From: Vespula vulgaris
Taxonomy: Eukaryota; Arthropoda; Insecta; Hymenoptera; Vespidae
Direction of reading: 5' to 3'
Assembly: GCF_905475345.1 (NCBI RefSeq)
Contig: NC_066610.1
Span: 654,950-718,949 of the forward strand
Length of the DNA: 64,000 bases
The position numbers and the translations under genes are program-made. Under the pieces are notes generated by a model. It was not told where the DNA came from and made no database searches. It was given only the letters and a program-made list of their open reading frames with translations. Positions 47,064 through 60,619 of the stretch are shown piece by piece; positions within the stretch are counted from its first letter, which is position 1; each line of letters starts with the position of its first letter.

Positions 47064-50000
47064 ACTTATTGAAAATTTAGTGAGTTGTTTACTTGTGATC
47101 TAATTATTATTTTTATATTCTTATTTCATCCTGATTCAACTTAGAGGTTTTCTATTTTCTTATGATATATATTTCTTTGGTAGGCAGTAAAAAAGGATAA
47201 CTCAAATTTAGTATTTGTTTTATAGAAAAGCACTTATATAATATTTGGAGTGTGATGTTAACCAGACTTTAGATTGTGTTATAGAAATTCATGACATATA
47301 TATTGTCTTATAGAACTTAAAAAATATGTCATACTGATTTCAAAACATTGTTTTTTTTTAAGTAACATTATTTTTTCCTAAATTATCAGCTTGACTTGGC
47401 TTTATTTGATCAAAAATGACCATCTAATATAGCCGAAATTTGTAAAATGTCAAAACTAAAGGTGCGAACTTAGTTTTTATGTATGTATTTATGTTTATTC
47501 GCAATTTTTTTTCAAATGAAATCTGTAATGAGAGTAAGTCGGCGACTAAATGAAATGAAAATAACATGAAGTGAAATGAAATAATGAATATCAGATTAAG
47601 GTATATAGAGATACAATGAGAGTTGGAACGCTAAATTCGTATTTGTATTTACCTTCTCATTTCTCTACTGCATAAAAGAGAGATAGTAAGAGAGAGATGT
47701 GATGGAGGTTCAGTCTAAGATGGAATATATCCTAAATATATATAGGAAGAAAAGAAGTGAGATTGAGCATTAAAAACACAAGTTGACATTTTTGTTTTTC
47801 TGCAGTGTAAGAGACTTGAATATGAAGAACATGTAAAAAATAGAGTGAGAGAGAGAAAGAAATAGAACATAATATAGAGTCAAGCAGTAAATGAATAAAT
47901 ATTTTGATTAATATTTGTAATAAAATGTCAGTATGTAAGTGGTCAACATAAGTAATCAAATGTCATGCCCGTATTGCGTCGGGATTTATTCGATTTACAA
48001 TTATTTTAATTAAAATTCTTACTTTTTGTATTAATCACTTTAATACTGATCATTAATATTACATATTGATAATTTATTAATATGGATCATTAAGTTATTT
48101 AAATTACTGATTAAAAATATTTAAAAATATTCACTCAGTAAATGGAAACTTTTAGACAAATTTATTTAATCTAAAGAAGTTTCACTTTTATCATGTGTTA
48201 TGTATTAATCGTGTGTACTGCATTAAATAATCATTCGAGAAAGAAAGAAATAAAATAGGGTGTACTAATTGAGAATTTACGGAAGATTTGTCATTATGTA
48301 TAGAACGTATTAAAAATGACGAATGGATTACAGTATACATCCAATAATTGGTAGTTCTTATTTTAGAATTGAGAACACTCAATAATATTATCAAAAATAT
48401 TATCGAAAGACAGGAAACTTTCAGCGATATTCTTTGTCTGTTGTAAGTCAATTTCAAAATTTTACTTTAACGATTCTCCGGTTTATCGATGTAGTTTTCA
48501 AGTATTCGAATGGAAACATCGAATATATAAAAAAAATTAACAAAACGCGTATTCCAAATATGAAAGAGGAAATGTTACGAAGACGAGTAAAACGTTGACT
48601 TGTGAGAGAAATTCTCCGATCAAAATTCGTCCTCTTGTATCGTAAGGAAATTCGTTGGCTTGTATGAAAAATTTTCAAATAAAAATTCTGTAAGTAGTAC
48701 ATCTAATTCCAGCTTTATCATTGATACGTTATATAAAAAGTTTACAAACATTGAACTGATATTAAAAAAAAGAAAACATCGATTATATATATTCATAATA
48801 ATCGATCAAAGTGAATTTTTATTCAATATAATAAATAATATAATCTTTTCTCGAAATATTTTTCAAATTGTCTATAATAGTTCATCTTAAAATGAACGAT
48901 TGTTCATTAGAATTCAAAACCAATTTTTTTTCGATATGAAGAAAATTGAACATGTATACTATTTAGATAAATGTGATTAAAATATGATTACCTTTGATTT
49001 TCGTGTTTATTTGTAAATGACAACTAGAAATCATTTGGATCAAGAAAAGAAAGAAAGAAACAGAGAGAGTTTCGTTAATCTTGTTCAGAATTGTTCATAG
49101 TTGCTCGTATATTTCACATAAAATGTGAAATTTTATTGTCGGTAAAAACACTATAAAAAATTTTACTCATGAAAATCCTCTCCTCAGCTACTATTTATAG
49201 ACATATCATGAATTGCATATATTATTCGCAATTTATTATTGTTGACTATCAGAATAAATAATTTAAATTTACTTTTGCAACTTGATATTGCAAATTTACT
49301 ATCACAAATTTATTCCTAAATTCATAAATTTATTAATAATTGATGCATCATTGATATGTAATTTATTTTTTAGATAATAAATTTAATATTACACAGTAAT
49401 ACATAATATACACATAGTATACATAGTAAACATAGTTTACACAGTCAACATAATAGTAATTGAATTATTTACTGTATTTAAGACTGAATTTTAATTATTA
49501 GTGAAACGGAGCACGTAATAATGACTTAAAGAAGAAATTAAGATAAAAAGAAGAAAAGAAAGAAAAATAAAAATAATTTACAAATAGGATAATAATAATA
49601 ATAATTTGAATTGAATCCTTGTATATGCAAAATGTTCATAATGGCGTCCATTCATTCATAAATTCTATTACGTTAAAAATTATTTTTAAATGGAATACTT
49701 TTTAAATCGAACTGAATCGAATCGCATTAAAATAGAATAATTTATCGAGAATATGACAATATTTTTGAATGTCGAAAATTATTAATAAACTGAATTATTT
49801 CGTTTTTTGCAAAATGATGTTCGATTTATTAAAACACCAATTTTTCGTTTTAAAAAATTCCGTTTAAAAAATGGTTGAACTGATTCCATTGTTGAACAAT
49901 TTTGTCAAACATTTGCGAAATTAATTTGTTTTCAAATTAATGCGAATTGCTTCTCATGATTTAATAAAATTATCTTCATATGATAAAACAGAATCTAAAT

Positions 50001-50734
50001 TAGACAGTATAAGATAATATATCGATTATAAATATAAACTAAGTAAGGAAGCGAATCAAATCTAAATATAATTTAACTTATCAACATGATAAATATAATA
50101 TAACTATATTTACTCAAGAAAGATCTTTCTCTATTCTTCTATACAAAATTTTTTTTTAACAATTTCAAAAACACTATAAAGAATAATGTAAAGAAAATCT
50201 ATATACATATGGATAAAAAATATCTTTTAATTATTATAGGTATTTTGAAAATTTAATAAATAAAAATTTATGTCAACAAATATAGATAGAAACAATGATA
50301 ACAATGAATGAAGAAAATTGATGAATGGTGTTACAAATAGAAGATGAAGATAGCAGGAGAATGAGAAAATAATATTAAAATAATAATGATTAAAAAAGAG
50401 AAAACTTAAGAAAAGAATTACTACGTGTAACTGAGTAACTTTCCTTTTGTTTTTATTCCTTTTAAATTTTTCATTCTTTTTAAATGAACGTAAGGAATAA
50501 TTCTAAAGAAAAGAAGAAAAATAAGGAATGCGTCGACTTAATCGATTAATGAAAAAACAATACAGACAAAAAACCAAAAAGGAAAATGCACAAAAAGAAA
50601 TGATAAAGAAGATAATTATTGTATTTGAATATTCTTTCGTTTAAAGTGCGGATAGGAAGCAAAAGAAAAAAGTGAGGAAAAAGATTAAATTTTCATATCT
50701 TACTTTCATAACTCTATTTATTGCTCCTTCGTAG
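47064..50734. other. Long AT-rich spacer, unit IV
   Basis: Homologous to the spacers of the other units. Short frames on both strands at 48191-48890; none conserved. A short segment at 47700-47830 (GATGGAGGTTCAGTCTAAGA...) is private to this unit, at the place of the GA microsatellite in unit II. Confidence 0.3.
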
Positions 50735-50760
50735 GAGGATTACTCGTGACTGACGAATAA
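50735..50760 (+). pseudogene. GLLVTDD exon-like piece, unit IV (frameshifted)
   Basis: Reads GLLVTDE then TAA at 50758, because bases are missing in the GACAATAATT run present in unit II. The downstream part, equivalent to SNSYRSLPSIK, is still recognisable but out of frame and runs into a GA microsatellite at 50815-50861. Confidence 0.4.
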
Positions 50761-50812
50761 TTTCATGCATTCGACTTCGAATAGTTATCGATCGTTGCCA
50801 AGTATTAAAGGC

Positions 50813-50814
<2 letters not shown>

Positions 50815-50861
<47 letters not shown>
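50815..50861. repeat. GA microsatellite in the GLLVTDD piece, unit IV
   Basis: Expansion of the AGAGAAAGAGA sequence present in units II, III and V. Confidence 0.95.
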
Positions 50862-50863
<2 letters not shown>

Positions 50864-51010
50864 TTATCTTCGAAAGTTTATTTTCAAGTCACAACATGAA
50901 TTTAACTTAAACTCGTACCGTTCATTATCCTTCTCTCTTCTTTCCCGAGTAATGTATAATTATGTTCGCTCATAAGTTAAAAGTTTAAGACAGATTATGT
51001 CTCTTTGAAG

Positions 51011-51127
51011 ATGATAATATATGAAGTGGAGGAGAAGAAAAAAGTTGTAATGACACACCATGCGAAACTTTTCAAGAACGACGACGTCGAAGCAGAAGAT
51101 GATGTTTTTATCACGAATGGCAATTAG
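51011..51127 (+). CDS. Acidic mini-ORF, unit IV (39 codons with stop)
   Basis: Reads MIIYEVEEKKKVVMTHHAKL, FKNDDVEAEDDVFITNGN, TAG. One ATG codon fewer than units II and III, still in frame. The neighbouring GLLVTDD piece in this unit is frameshifted, so the open mini-ORF does not depend on it. Confidence 0.35.
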   Translation: MIIYEVEEKKKVVMTHHAKLFKNDDVEAEDDVFITNGN

Positions 51128-52870
51128 ATATCTGGAATTTTAAACTTTTCAAACGTATAACTTTCTTCTCTATAGAACTTCGAATTTTTCTTTTTTTTTT
51201 TCTATTCCATCATTTTCTTTTTCTTTTTTCTTATTAACTACTTTCTTTTTTTGCGATAGCAACGAATAACACGTTTCGCTGCAGTGCAAAAAAATTGAAA
51301 TAGTCGAGTTTATTAGCCACTATTTTCTTTTGTTTTCTAATTCCTTATTTCTAACTTAGGTCCTATGAATCATATCGAAACAGGTTTTAGCCATGCTTAT
51401 TGTACTTGTGTCTTGGTGCGAGTCACAAATGTTTTCCCCTGATCATTTCTACTATCTATTACGAAATCCATGTACTTCGAGAGTCAAACGAGAGAACGGA
51501 AGAGAGAAGAAAGTTTGCGTTATGTGTGTTCCAAGAAAAATTATCAGCGAGCGTTGGTATAATGTGTATAGTAGTATAGTAATGGCGATGTGGTTGAAGC
51601 TTCACGCTAAGCGAAGATTTGCGTTTAGTTTAGACGATTTTGGATTGCTTTTTCTTTAATAATGTAGATCGCCCACAATATTTTCTGTGAACAGCTTAGA
51701 CGATTCTGAAATTTTGATCATGGATGTTTTTCCAGCGAAAAAAGGAAACGGCGATACTGACTATTACTGCGGAATAAAAAAAAATGAGACGGTATCCTAT
51801 TTGTTAAGTGGTTGAATTCTAGCCTTCTACGCATTTCGTTGCCACTTCTGTTTTAAGCAGTCGTTATGAAATATACGAAAAGTATGATAGAGCATGGACG
51901 CTATTAAAATAGAATTGTTGAAGATCGTTGGCATCGGAAATAAGAAAAATCCTTACTAAATTCGATTATACGTAGAAAGTTATAAAAACATTTTTATGTG
52001 TTAAAAATTATTACTTACATGTGAAGTGGATTTACTGAAGTGGGTTATTAGTAAATGGAATCATAATTTATTATGGTGAAGAACACGACTCCAAAAGGAT
52101 ATGTTATTCGTTAGATCGATTACAGCATAATCGATTAATAATTATTGCTGACAATATACTGAACATCAAAATTTTTTATTTCTTACGTTCCAAGGAGCAC
52201 GTACACACGTACGGTCATATACAATACCAATAGTCACGTACACACACACACATATATATATATCCCATCAGACGTCTATAAAATGCTTATTAATAACGTA
52301 TATATAAAATATATTAGACGATACATATACATGTTTTGACATTATAAATTATATTTGAGTTGATATGTAAATACAAAATTAATGTATGTGTATGTGATTA
52401 GCAATTAAAAAATTTCATTTTTATAATAATTCTATAATGGTTGACATCTATCGAAAAATTTAAGCTATATTTCACTATAGTATAAATTTAATACGTATAT
52501 ATATTTATATATAAATAGAATTTAAAATATTTAGAATTATATATATTACACAAGTTACTAACTATAATTTTGGTAATAATCATGTTAAAGAAATATTCAA
52601 TGTCATTCTAAGGAAACAAAACTTTTTCTTTATATCGAAATATCCTGACACAATTCAAATCTGGGATACACGAAGTCATTAAACTTAAATTACGTGTGTG
52701 TGTGTGTATACATGTTAAGTCTATAAGGTGTTAGGTTCAACAAACACATGTTCAATTACAACTACGTTCCTAATTTTAACGTGAATTAGTAAATTACATA
52801 TCTCTTCTAACAGCATAACGAAGAATGTCTTCTTTTTTTCTATCTTAATATTTTCTCGATTTTCCGATAG

Positions 52871-53067
52871 TGAACATATTAACTGTAGTAGCAATTTCGG
52901 CTATCATCATTGAGTGCAGCGTATGCGCAACATTTCATTGTAAATACCGAACAGAATCTGAACATAACCGAAATAGTCGTACGGCTAAGTTAAAATCATT
53001 CATTAAAGTTAGAACATTAGGAAGAGACAAGAAGCATGTAGATGATCAACTGGAATGTCCTACCTAA
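52871..53067 (+). CDS. Membrane-anchor and tail exon of unidentified protein, unit IV
   Basis: Intact like unit II: acceptor CGATTTTCCGATAG, then NILTVVAISAIIIECSVCAT, FHCKYRTESEHNRNSRTAKL, KSFIKVRTLGRDKKHVDDQL, ECPT, TAA at 53065. Differences from unit II are mostly single substitutions without frameshift. Convergent with Or-D. Confidence 0.45.
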
Positions 53068-53220
53068 CCGAAAATTCGAATAAGCTTGTACTTGTTTACA
53101 CATTTTAAAAGTGCTGAAAAAAAATGTTGAAAATTTATAAAAAAAAAGAAACGGTATCGTCGGTATCTGCTAAACGTTGGTTGTTTATTTTTCCGCGGAA
53201 AATGAAGATTGCATTTTACA

Positions 53221-53520
53221 AAAGGACAATGAAATGAAAAGTTGGGATTTGGATCTGTATTGCCAGGAAGATGATATCCGATTCGTCAATCGATTGCAAT
53301 GGCCGTTGCAGACGTCTGACGCTAATTCTCGTCGAAGAAATATCTGAATTTATATAAAGCAGAGACTTTTGAAAATCTGGGAAACGATTATTCAGATCGT
53401 AAAGCAATTAGTTAGATAGATTCGTTGTATTTTAGAGGTTCATCTCATAAAGTTACGATTTCAACGTGGTATTAGACTCAATTATCGACCGTATGGTCGA
53501 CTGTACTTCGTCATCGATGT
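53221..53520 (+). pseudogene. Tail exon, unit IV (acceptor lost, stop inside)
   Basis: The acceptor TTTACAG of units I and II is TTTACAA here. The frame reads KDNEMKSWDLDLYCQEDDIR, FVNRLQWPLQTSDANSRRRN, I, stop. The second half in the other frame stops early (KAIS, TAG) and has further small indels. Confidence 0.4.
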
Positions 53521-54150
53521 AAATTACATTTAAAGTCGAACCTTTTTTTATATATATATGTATTGTATAGATTTTATTATAGTAATTTTTCTTATTAATT
53601 AGGCCGAACAAATACATTTTAAACAGACCGATTGTAGTTTTATAAATTTTACTAAAATTTTCGAGTGCAATATGATTGTAATATAATTGGAATTGAAATT
53701 TTTTATTTCTTAACGAATTATTAATAAAAAATTGTAATGTTAGATCTCATCATTGTTATAAAATTATCTTTATGGAAAAAGTTTTAAATACTGGAATGTT
53801 ATTTGAAAAAATAATTTGAAGAATTCTTTACTCAGAAAGATGAAAAATTTTGAGGGATTGAGGTAATACTTTTGCCTGAAAAATTGTATAAAAGGATGGA
53901 TTTAAAACTGTAAATATATTTTACAATAGTTATTTGTGACAACATGAGAAACATGTTACATTTTTTCTCTTTTTACTTAAAAACCGAAGGATCTTTTTGA
54001 CCAAACATGAAATGATATTAATTTTATCTTTATAAACCCAAATAATGTAATCGCATGCATTTATTACAAACTATCTAGTTACAATTTGTACAGAAATATC
54101 AACTATATTTCAGTAATTATTATTCATGATTAATTATTAAACAGTATCAT

Positions 54151-57023
54151 TTATATTGCCGTCCGTAAAAATGATAAGTACGCCATTGATTTATGCAGTA
54201 TCTGTAAAATTTACAAGAACATAACAGGTTTTAATGTCTTTCATAATCGAAAAACTAAAATATACCATATTAAAGTTGAAATGAATAAATAAAACTTATT
54301 AACCAAATATATTTGTTTGCCTATATAGAACACACAACAAATTTTCAAAAAACGTTTGCTATTAACAAAAAATTTCACATTTATAAACGAAGACAAGTTA
54401 ATAAGTAAAAACGATTAATTACAATGAACAAATTAAAATAAAAATTTCTAAAGACAAACAAAACTGGCAAATGATAATTAGAAAGAAAATACACGAGTGA
54501 GGAAAACGAAAATAATTATAATCAAGACAAAAAGAGATTAAGGAGATCTTGATTAAAAGATAATGACTTAAAAATAAAGACAAGCGAAATCTTGCAAATA
54601 TATGATACTTATGAATTAAACATTAAAAGAAAGAAAGAAAAAAAATGAAGATGAAGAAATATTAATAATAAATGCTCACGTCGGTAAAAGCGCGCACCGA
54701 CAAAACTGAAAACTTCGCGCAAGTCAATTTCAGTGGCTTACTAGTGCGCATCATACATATCCAAATTGATTTCATATCTATTATGGATAGCTCGTACCAG
54801 TTGCAAAAATATAGCTCATCATACAAGTTCGAGCTCTGGTTTAAAGAAAGAAAAAAAAATAAAAAGAAGAAAGAAACAAAATCGTATTAATAAAGGATTG
54901 AATTGAATTTCAGATTGAATTGCAATTAAATAAGAATTTGATGAATTACTTCCTCGAGGAGAGATTCTCCCACGTAGCAATAAAAAAACAATTTGCACAT
55001 CAAAAGAAGCGCGAACACAACAAATGTTATGATACCTGTTGTTTCGATGAGTTCTAAACTCTAAATAATTAGGAAATATTTATTAGTAATGAATGTAGTT
55101 CGATTCGAGTGACGTATACGTACGGTGAGCATTCGATAACACGATACACAAAGCAGTATAGTTGTCCCAAATAAATGTTGACCGATAATGATGTTAAAAC
55201 TATCCTCTAATAAATCGGTTAATCTGAAACAGATACGAAGAAAATAATTTAGAGTCTATTATAATATCTTCCTCATGTTAAAAGAAAAAGAAATTGTTCC
55301 ACTGTGAAGTAGTATTAATGCGTGTTAATGTTAAAAACTATGAGACGCGTTTCATTTCTGTGCTTGCCAAGGAATGACTTGATGGTTTAAAACAATCCAT
55401 TCGAATTTTTCAGCGGAGAAGTAGAATGTTAAAATTTCCTTGTAATCGAAAAAACGTATTGAAACAGAAATATACTCAATTTTTAATTTAAAATAATGTT
55501 GTAACCAAAAGTTAACTTGAAAGGTTAAAACAATCGTATTGATATTGCTTTTCGCTATAAAATACAAACAGAAAAGAAATTGATATAAAAAAATAATATT
55601 TTTATATACACACTAAATTATGTTAAATGCACGCAAATTGCGCCAAAAATATTCTATTTTCAAATTGAATGTAAGGACTAATAAGGCATCGTAGAAAACA
55701 TCTTGGATGTTTTAGCTTCGCATAAGTCTACGAAAAAATCCATGATCTATGAAATTTTTACTATAATTAAAATCTCATTAATAAAAACCTATACAATTAA
55801 AAACTATCATCCTAGAGAACAATACTATATAATTTTTTTTCGTAATGCAATTATATTTCTAAGAGAAAAAGAAAAAATTACAAAAAATTTATATCCTAAA
55901 AATTTTTTTTATCTTAAAAAAGAATCCGCGCTACATATTTCATAGCCTTCTACGCTTTTGTACTGTTTGAAATTAAAAAAAGAAAAATTCCAATAAGTAG
56001 ACGTTTTATTATAAATTTGAAACTTTAATTACAGAAGTGACGTTACCTTATCAACCGATGATGTCCAAGAATAATCTTTCGAATTCCCTCTCGTGAACCG
56101 TTAGTATCATTTAAAAAACCTTTCACTCTGCACTTCAATATGGCCAATTGACCGGTAAGATGAAAGCCAAATGAAATTAATAGTGCATCAGCTCCCATGT
56201 AATCGGAAACAATCATTATCACACGTATAAGTTCGAATAAGCAGTCAAGTGCATAACGTTTTGCATCGGTCGGTTCCACTAGCTTTATTTGAGCAGATAA
56301 TTTATATTCTGATGAAGAATTTGCCCTAACTGCGTTGAAAGAAAATAGAGATTTAATAAAATTATTAGTCAATTCTTTTACTCTACACATTTTTATCATT
56401 AGATGGGAGATAATAAATATATAATATATATACATACATATACTATATACATATATACACATATTTTTTAATTTTTTTTCCGTTTTCTGATTGTTTTTTC
56501 ATAATTATTTATCGCTTAGATAACAACAACAAATGAATACATTTTGGTAATTAATAATAATTTCGAGATTATTACCCATTAGTATATTCGGTATAACACC
56601 TTTAAGAGAATAGAAAAAAGTTAAAAACGCCGCACAAGGAATTAAAATGATGATGAGTCTATAAGAAAGTTTGTTATATTTAAAAAAAATCAGTCTCTCT
56701 TCGTCGTTTTTATAATTATCAACTGTGTAATCCGCTTTCGTTTCGATCAGAAATTGTGACAACGAACGACACTTTATTCGTAACATTATATGTTTTATCA
56801 ATGCCATTATTATCACCGCATACTCCATTACATTAGCGAGAATGTAACTAAAATTTTTGATGTAGTTTATCATATCTAATATTGCTAATATATTGAAAAC
56901 AAAGCCAAAAAGTATAAACGATATGAATAAACTGTCGCGAATTTCCAATGGCCAGATTCCTGATATGCAAAGCATTCGTTTGCTGAATGTCATCGCTTTG
57001 AGTGTATTAGAGAAATCTGTCAT
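54151..57023 (-). CDS. Odorant receptor D (7tm_6 family), six recognised exons, open
   Basis: Fourth receptor, the most diverged in exons 1 and 2. Exons on the - strand: 57023-56576, 56329-56047, 55223-55124, 55060-54950, 54835-54680, 54201-54151, total 383 codons with stop. Exon 2 is 283 bp, three less than in A-C: one codon was lost in the KIKLVEPTD region, in frame. Landmarks: SGIWPLEIRDSLF, EYKLSAQIKLVEP, LEDSFNIIIGQHLFGTTILL, YCYVGESLLEE, CNWYEL (N replaces D), AYLSFLRTAI. Here the codon after the CAG acceptor is ATG (MTDFSNTLKAMTF), where A, B and C have GTG, so D could start there. The region matching A's candidate start exon has no ATG and an extra base. Exon 5 is almost identical in nucleotides to A, unlike exons 1-2. 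Confidence 0.88.
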
Positions 57024-58289
57024 CTGAAAAAATAGAAATAAAGAGTGATAATTATAATAAAAATAAAAAGCATTCGATTGAGTGCTATGGTAAAAGGCGA
57101 ATGAGATAGTCAGGTATAAAGGACTTTAACGATTAGGATAAATTGAGGATAAATTAGGAAGATCTTTCACTTACAAAAAAAATAATAATTATAATAACAT
57201 GTAATAAAAAATGACATTTGATTCAGTACTGTGGTATAATAAAAAACAAAAAAAGAAAAGAAAAGAATTCACGAATAAATTGCTTTTACGGTTAATCTAA
57301 ATCAGATTAAATTATATTACGTCAAATTAAGTTGACATCCTCTTTTAAATAATTATTTAATTTCTTCGAAGTTTATCCATATAACACCCTCCTTAATTGC
57401 CGCACCATTTTGTCATCCTAATCCATCCTAGATAAGATTAGAGACCATCAGTTTTTTTTTAATGCTTTTGAAAGAAGATAGACGTGGTCGGCTATTTTTA
57501 TTTTTTTTTATTTGTCCCTTGTTATATTTATACCATTTATATCGTTCAATGGTTTGATTTTTATTGACAGAAGAAGAATATAAAGTGTATGAAGTAAATC
57601 GAGCAATTTAATTTTCTTCAATTTACGAAAGACGATTACAGCAGTAAAGAGATTTCGGACGGTAATAATACAATAAAGAGCGATACTCATCCTAAAATAA
57701 TATCAGATTTCGAAACAGAATTTATAAAAGAAATGTCGTTCCAACAGACCAACTAATATCTCGAGTTAAAACCATTCATTAGTTTATGGAAACATTCTAG
57801 TTTCGGTAAAACAGGAAATTTAAAGACTTTTGATTTTTTTGATGGAACAGTGAATACTTTTTTAATCAAACAAATATTTTAATTAGTAATCTTTAATAAA
57901 TTAGTGAAGAAATAAAAGCCTAATTAGTTAATAATTAACCCGCTATATTTTACGATAAATAATAAATATTAAAAAGAATTATTAATACTTTCGGTTATAA
58001 CTTTTATCTTATCAGAGAAATAATTGATTCATATTTCGTCGAATGCTATTTCTAATTAAAAAAAATGATTAACTGAAAAAATCTTTTACAGTTTCCAAAT
58101 TAATATATAAAATAAATAATACACCAATTTTCACTGGACGATTTTGTCCCTTGGAGTGGACATACGCTATAAAATAAAATTGCGTAATACAAAATATGCG
58201 ATCTACATATCTCGAAAATTTCATACTTTTCAGAATTTGGGAAATCGGAACCTTCCATTCCAACAACGCATCTATATAATACACGTATG
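57024..58289. other. Upstream region of Or-D
   Basis: Contracted version of the spacer, without the 5S-like relic. A - strand frame of 60 codons (57508-57690, VRNLFTAVIVFRKLKKIKLL) has stops in units I-III. No gene seen. Confidence 0.35.
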
Positions 58290-58500
58290 GACATTCATCC
58301 TCAGAGATCGAGCATGTGTTTATTTTTCGGCTGGTGTTTTTGTCTCGCGAATTAAACTAAGCGTCATATGACGACTTCTCATTGGTCTCTTTACCGCTTT
58401 GTGATTGGTCAACAGCGCGTTGAACGCAATGTATTGGCAACATCTATATTACTGACGCGTTGACTCTCTCTACATTACGTTTACATATTTTGAAATAGAG
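58290..58500 (+). promoter_or_regulatory. Promoter-like block with paired ATTGG boxes, unit IV
   Basis: ATTGG at 58381 and 58404 (23 bp apart) and TATTGG at about 58431. The GGCGGGC motif is lost and flanks are well diverged, so the kept boxes stand out. Confidence 0.4.
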
Positions 58501-58965
58501 GTTAATATTTCGTAATGTATTTAGTGGAAAAGTATTTTTAAATAACGGTATTATTTGATTTACGCTTTCATAAGATTAATTAAGAGATTAAAAACGATCT
58601 TCTCGAGAAATTATTGAACAAACGTATCTTTTTCCTAGATCTTCGTATTTACTTCGGTGTTATGTATGATACTTTGTAGAAAAAGGTTATATAGTGCCAT
58701 TTAATAAGAAGAAGGTAATCTTGATTTTTTATTATAAAATAATATCTGCAATTTTTGTTTTGTTTTTCTTTTAATTTTTTATTTTTCTGTCTTAATTGAT
58801 GATCGAGCAGCGACGTTCTTCTTGTTTAAGATGTGTATATAATTTTTCCCGTTTTAACTTGGTTATGTTTTGTTTTTATTAGTTATTATATTTGACAATG
58901 GCAAGTATTTGATAAAGTGAAAAATATAGCAAATGGTTACTGCAGAACTTATCTTATTATTTCAG

Positions 58966-59661
58966 AAGTTACTAGCAAGGTTAGGATTGGAAGTTCATTC
59001 AATTCATCAACAACACACTTCTACATCTTCTACATCTTCAAGTTTTTGAAAAATGAGACTAGTAAAGTCTGATCAAGTGTATTCAAATAAGACAGAGTAA
59101 GTGATAAATATATTGGTATAATTATAAATCTTAGTATTCTTAATTTGGTATTTAAAGATTTTATAATTTGCAATTTGCAATACACAAAGAATAAATATCA
59201 TTAAAGATGTCGCTAAGAGAAATGCGTTAGTTTATATAATTCAATAATTTTTTGTAGAAATTTTATAAGCCATGAGCAATATTTTAAATCAGATAAGTAT
59301 AAGGACAATGGAAAGAATGGAAACACGACTTTGATGGAGGAAAGGAAACCTGCTTGAGAGATTGTTTTTCGATGGAAAGATTATTGAGGGTTGTTTTCCA
59401 AACAGTATCCTTGACGAACTATTAGAATCTCATGATCAAGCCATACGATACAATGAATGTAATCTAAATGTTATCAAAAAAGCTGCGTGACAACCTTCTT
59501 CTATATAGTATCAATGGACGACAAGCTGCTTCCAAACTTTTCTTCAAGCGATTGGTGTAAATATATAATAGTTGAAGCAGAGCTTTATATGCAAGAATTC
59601 TTTACCTGAGCCTGTTACATGGACTGTAAGACCGCTTTACAAAGTTTTTACTGAAAAGTAA
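58966..59661 (+). other. Conserved + strand block of short open fragments, unit V
   Basis: After TTTCAG it reads KLLARLGLEVHSIHQQHTST, stop at 59047. Then come NSILDELLESHDQAIRYNEC with NLNVIKKAA, and MDDKLLPNFSSSDWCKYIIV, and finally EPVTWTVRPLY, where GAG has changed to AAG in the RV segment. It is the best-kept copy, with in-frame length differences from units II and IV. Function unknown. Confidence 0.35.
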
Positions 59662-59918
59662 ATTTTTATATAAAGTATTTTTTACTCACAATTTTAGTAA
59701 GGCTTTATTTTCTTTAACATATGATTCGTTTTATCAGGAACTATTTAATTTTATTTTAACTTTTTTTCTTTAGTTCATTTATAACATTTTTTTAATATTA
59801 AGTCACTAAAATCATGGAGATATAGCGAAATAGATAGAAATACAGATAGAAAATGGAGGAGTAAATTTATAAAGTATATGTAAGTAACCCTCACATTTTA
59901 TTAAATTTATTAAATTGT

Positions 59919-60146
59919 ATGCAACAGTTCTTTAGAAAATGCATCATGAAGTTCGCAAATTTAGCGTTAGTGGGATGTCATTTGTCAAACTTATCATACC
60001 TTATCATTTTCTATTTTGTACTGCTATTATTTTTTTGCATATTTGGAATTCGAAAGTGTGTATTTATTATTTATAATTTCCAATCGTTTTTTATTATAAT
60101 TACAATACGAACCGAAATTATAATTATAATAAATTGCAGTGTTTGA
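59919..60146 (+). other. Hydrophobic open frame upstream of the FAR fragment, unit V
   Basis: A 75-codon open frame (MQQFFRKCIMKFANLALVGC, then YLIIFYFVLLLFFCIFGIRK). Homologous DNA lies before the FAR fragment in all units (about 1330, 15960, 32870, 46330), but there the frame is broken after about ten codons (ATG GGA TAG in units I, III, IV). It could encode one membrane segment, but lack of conservation of the open frame argues against a real protein. Confidence 0.2.
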
Positions 60147-60391
60147 ATTATACCTTTTCAGGTAATTTTCTATAATAAATTTATTAATATGATTGATAAA
60201 GCAAATCGAAAAGATTATTTAGAAATATATTATTTTATTTATATAACTCATATAATTAGTCTAATGCTAGATGCAGATTAAAAAATTAATATAGAAGAAA
60301 AGGAGGAAACATGAAAATCAGTGAGTATGATAGAGAAATAGAGAATACTACATATATGTTTACGTTTACAGATTGATTTGGAGAAGTAGAA

Positions 60392-60619
60392 ATGAAGGAA
60401 GTACCGATGAAAGAGTATGAACAAGAAATAGCCTTTAAGAATATCAACAATCTCTCACCCATTCGAGAGTTTTACTATGATGAAAATATATTCATGATAG
60501 AAAGAACTGGATTTATTGGAAAATTCTTGATCGAGAAATCATTGAGAACAGATCCTGATACAAATCACATTTATCTTTTAATACTTCCAAAAAAAGAGGA
60601 AAATGCTTTAACACAGTGA
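60392..60619 (+). pseudogene. FAR N-terminal fragment, unit V (open frame)
   Basis: Open frame of 75 codons similar to unit IV: MKEVPMKEYEQEIAFKNI, REFYYDENIFMIERTGFIGK, LIEKSLRTDPDTN, IYLLILPKKEENALTQ, stop. The sequence around EFY, GFIGKFLIEK and IYLL is clearly FAR. The motif has IERTGFIG where TGGTGFMG is expected. No in-frame stop. No continuation of the reductase was found in the 3.4 kb that follow, apart from what the gap hides. Confidence 0.6.

Larger units (their letters stand above)
44984..58505. repeat. Composite tandem unit IV
   Basis: Fourth copy, about 13.5 kb. It lacks the 1.8-kb module with the ATT microsatellite and lone Or exon: sequence like that before the module (to about 51520) joins directly to sequence like that after it. 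It also lacks the 5S-like relic, because the spacer upstream of Or-D is contracted near 57360. It retains an open FAR fragment, an open membrane-anchor exon and the open receptor Or-D. Overall its 3' part is the most diverged copy. Confidence 0.8.

Noticed and set aside
48454..48702. - strand frame MYYLQNFYLKIFHTSQRISL (units IV, V)
   Set aside because: Open in only part of the units and overlapping an equally open + strand frame; consistent with low stop density by chance.
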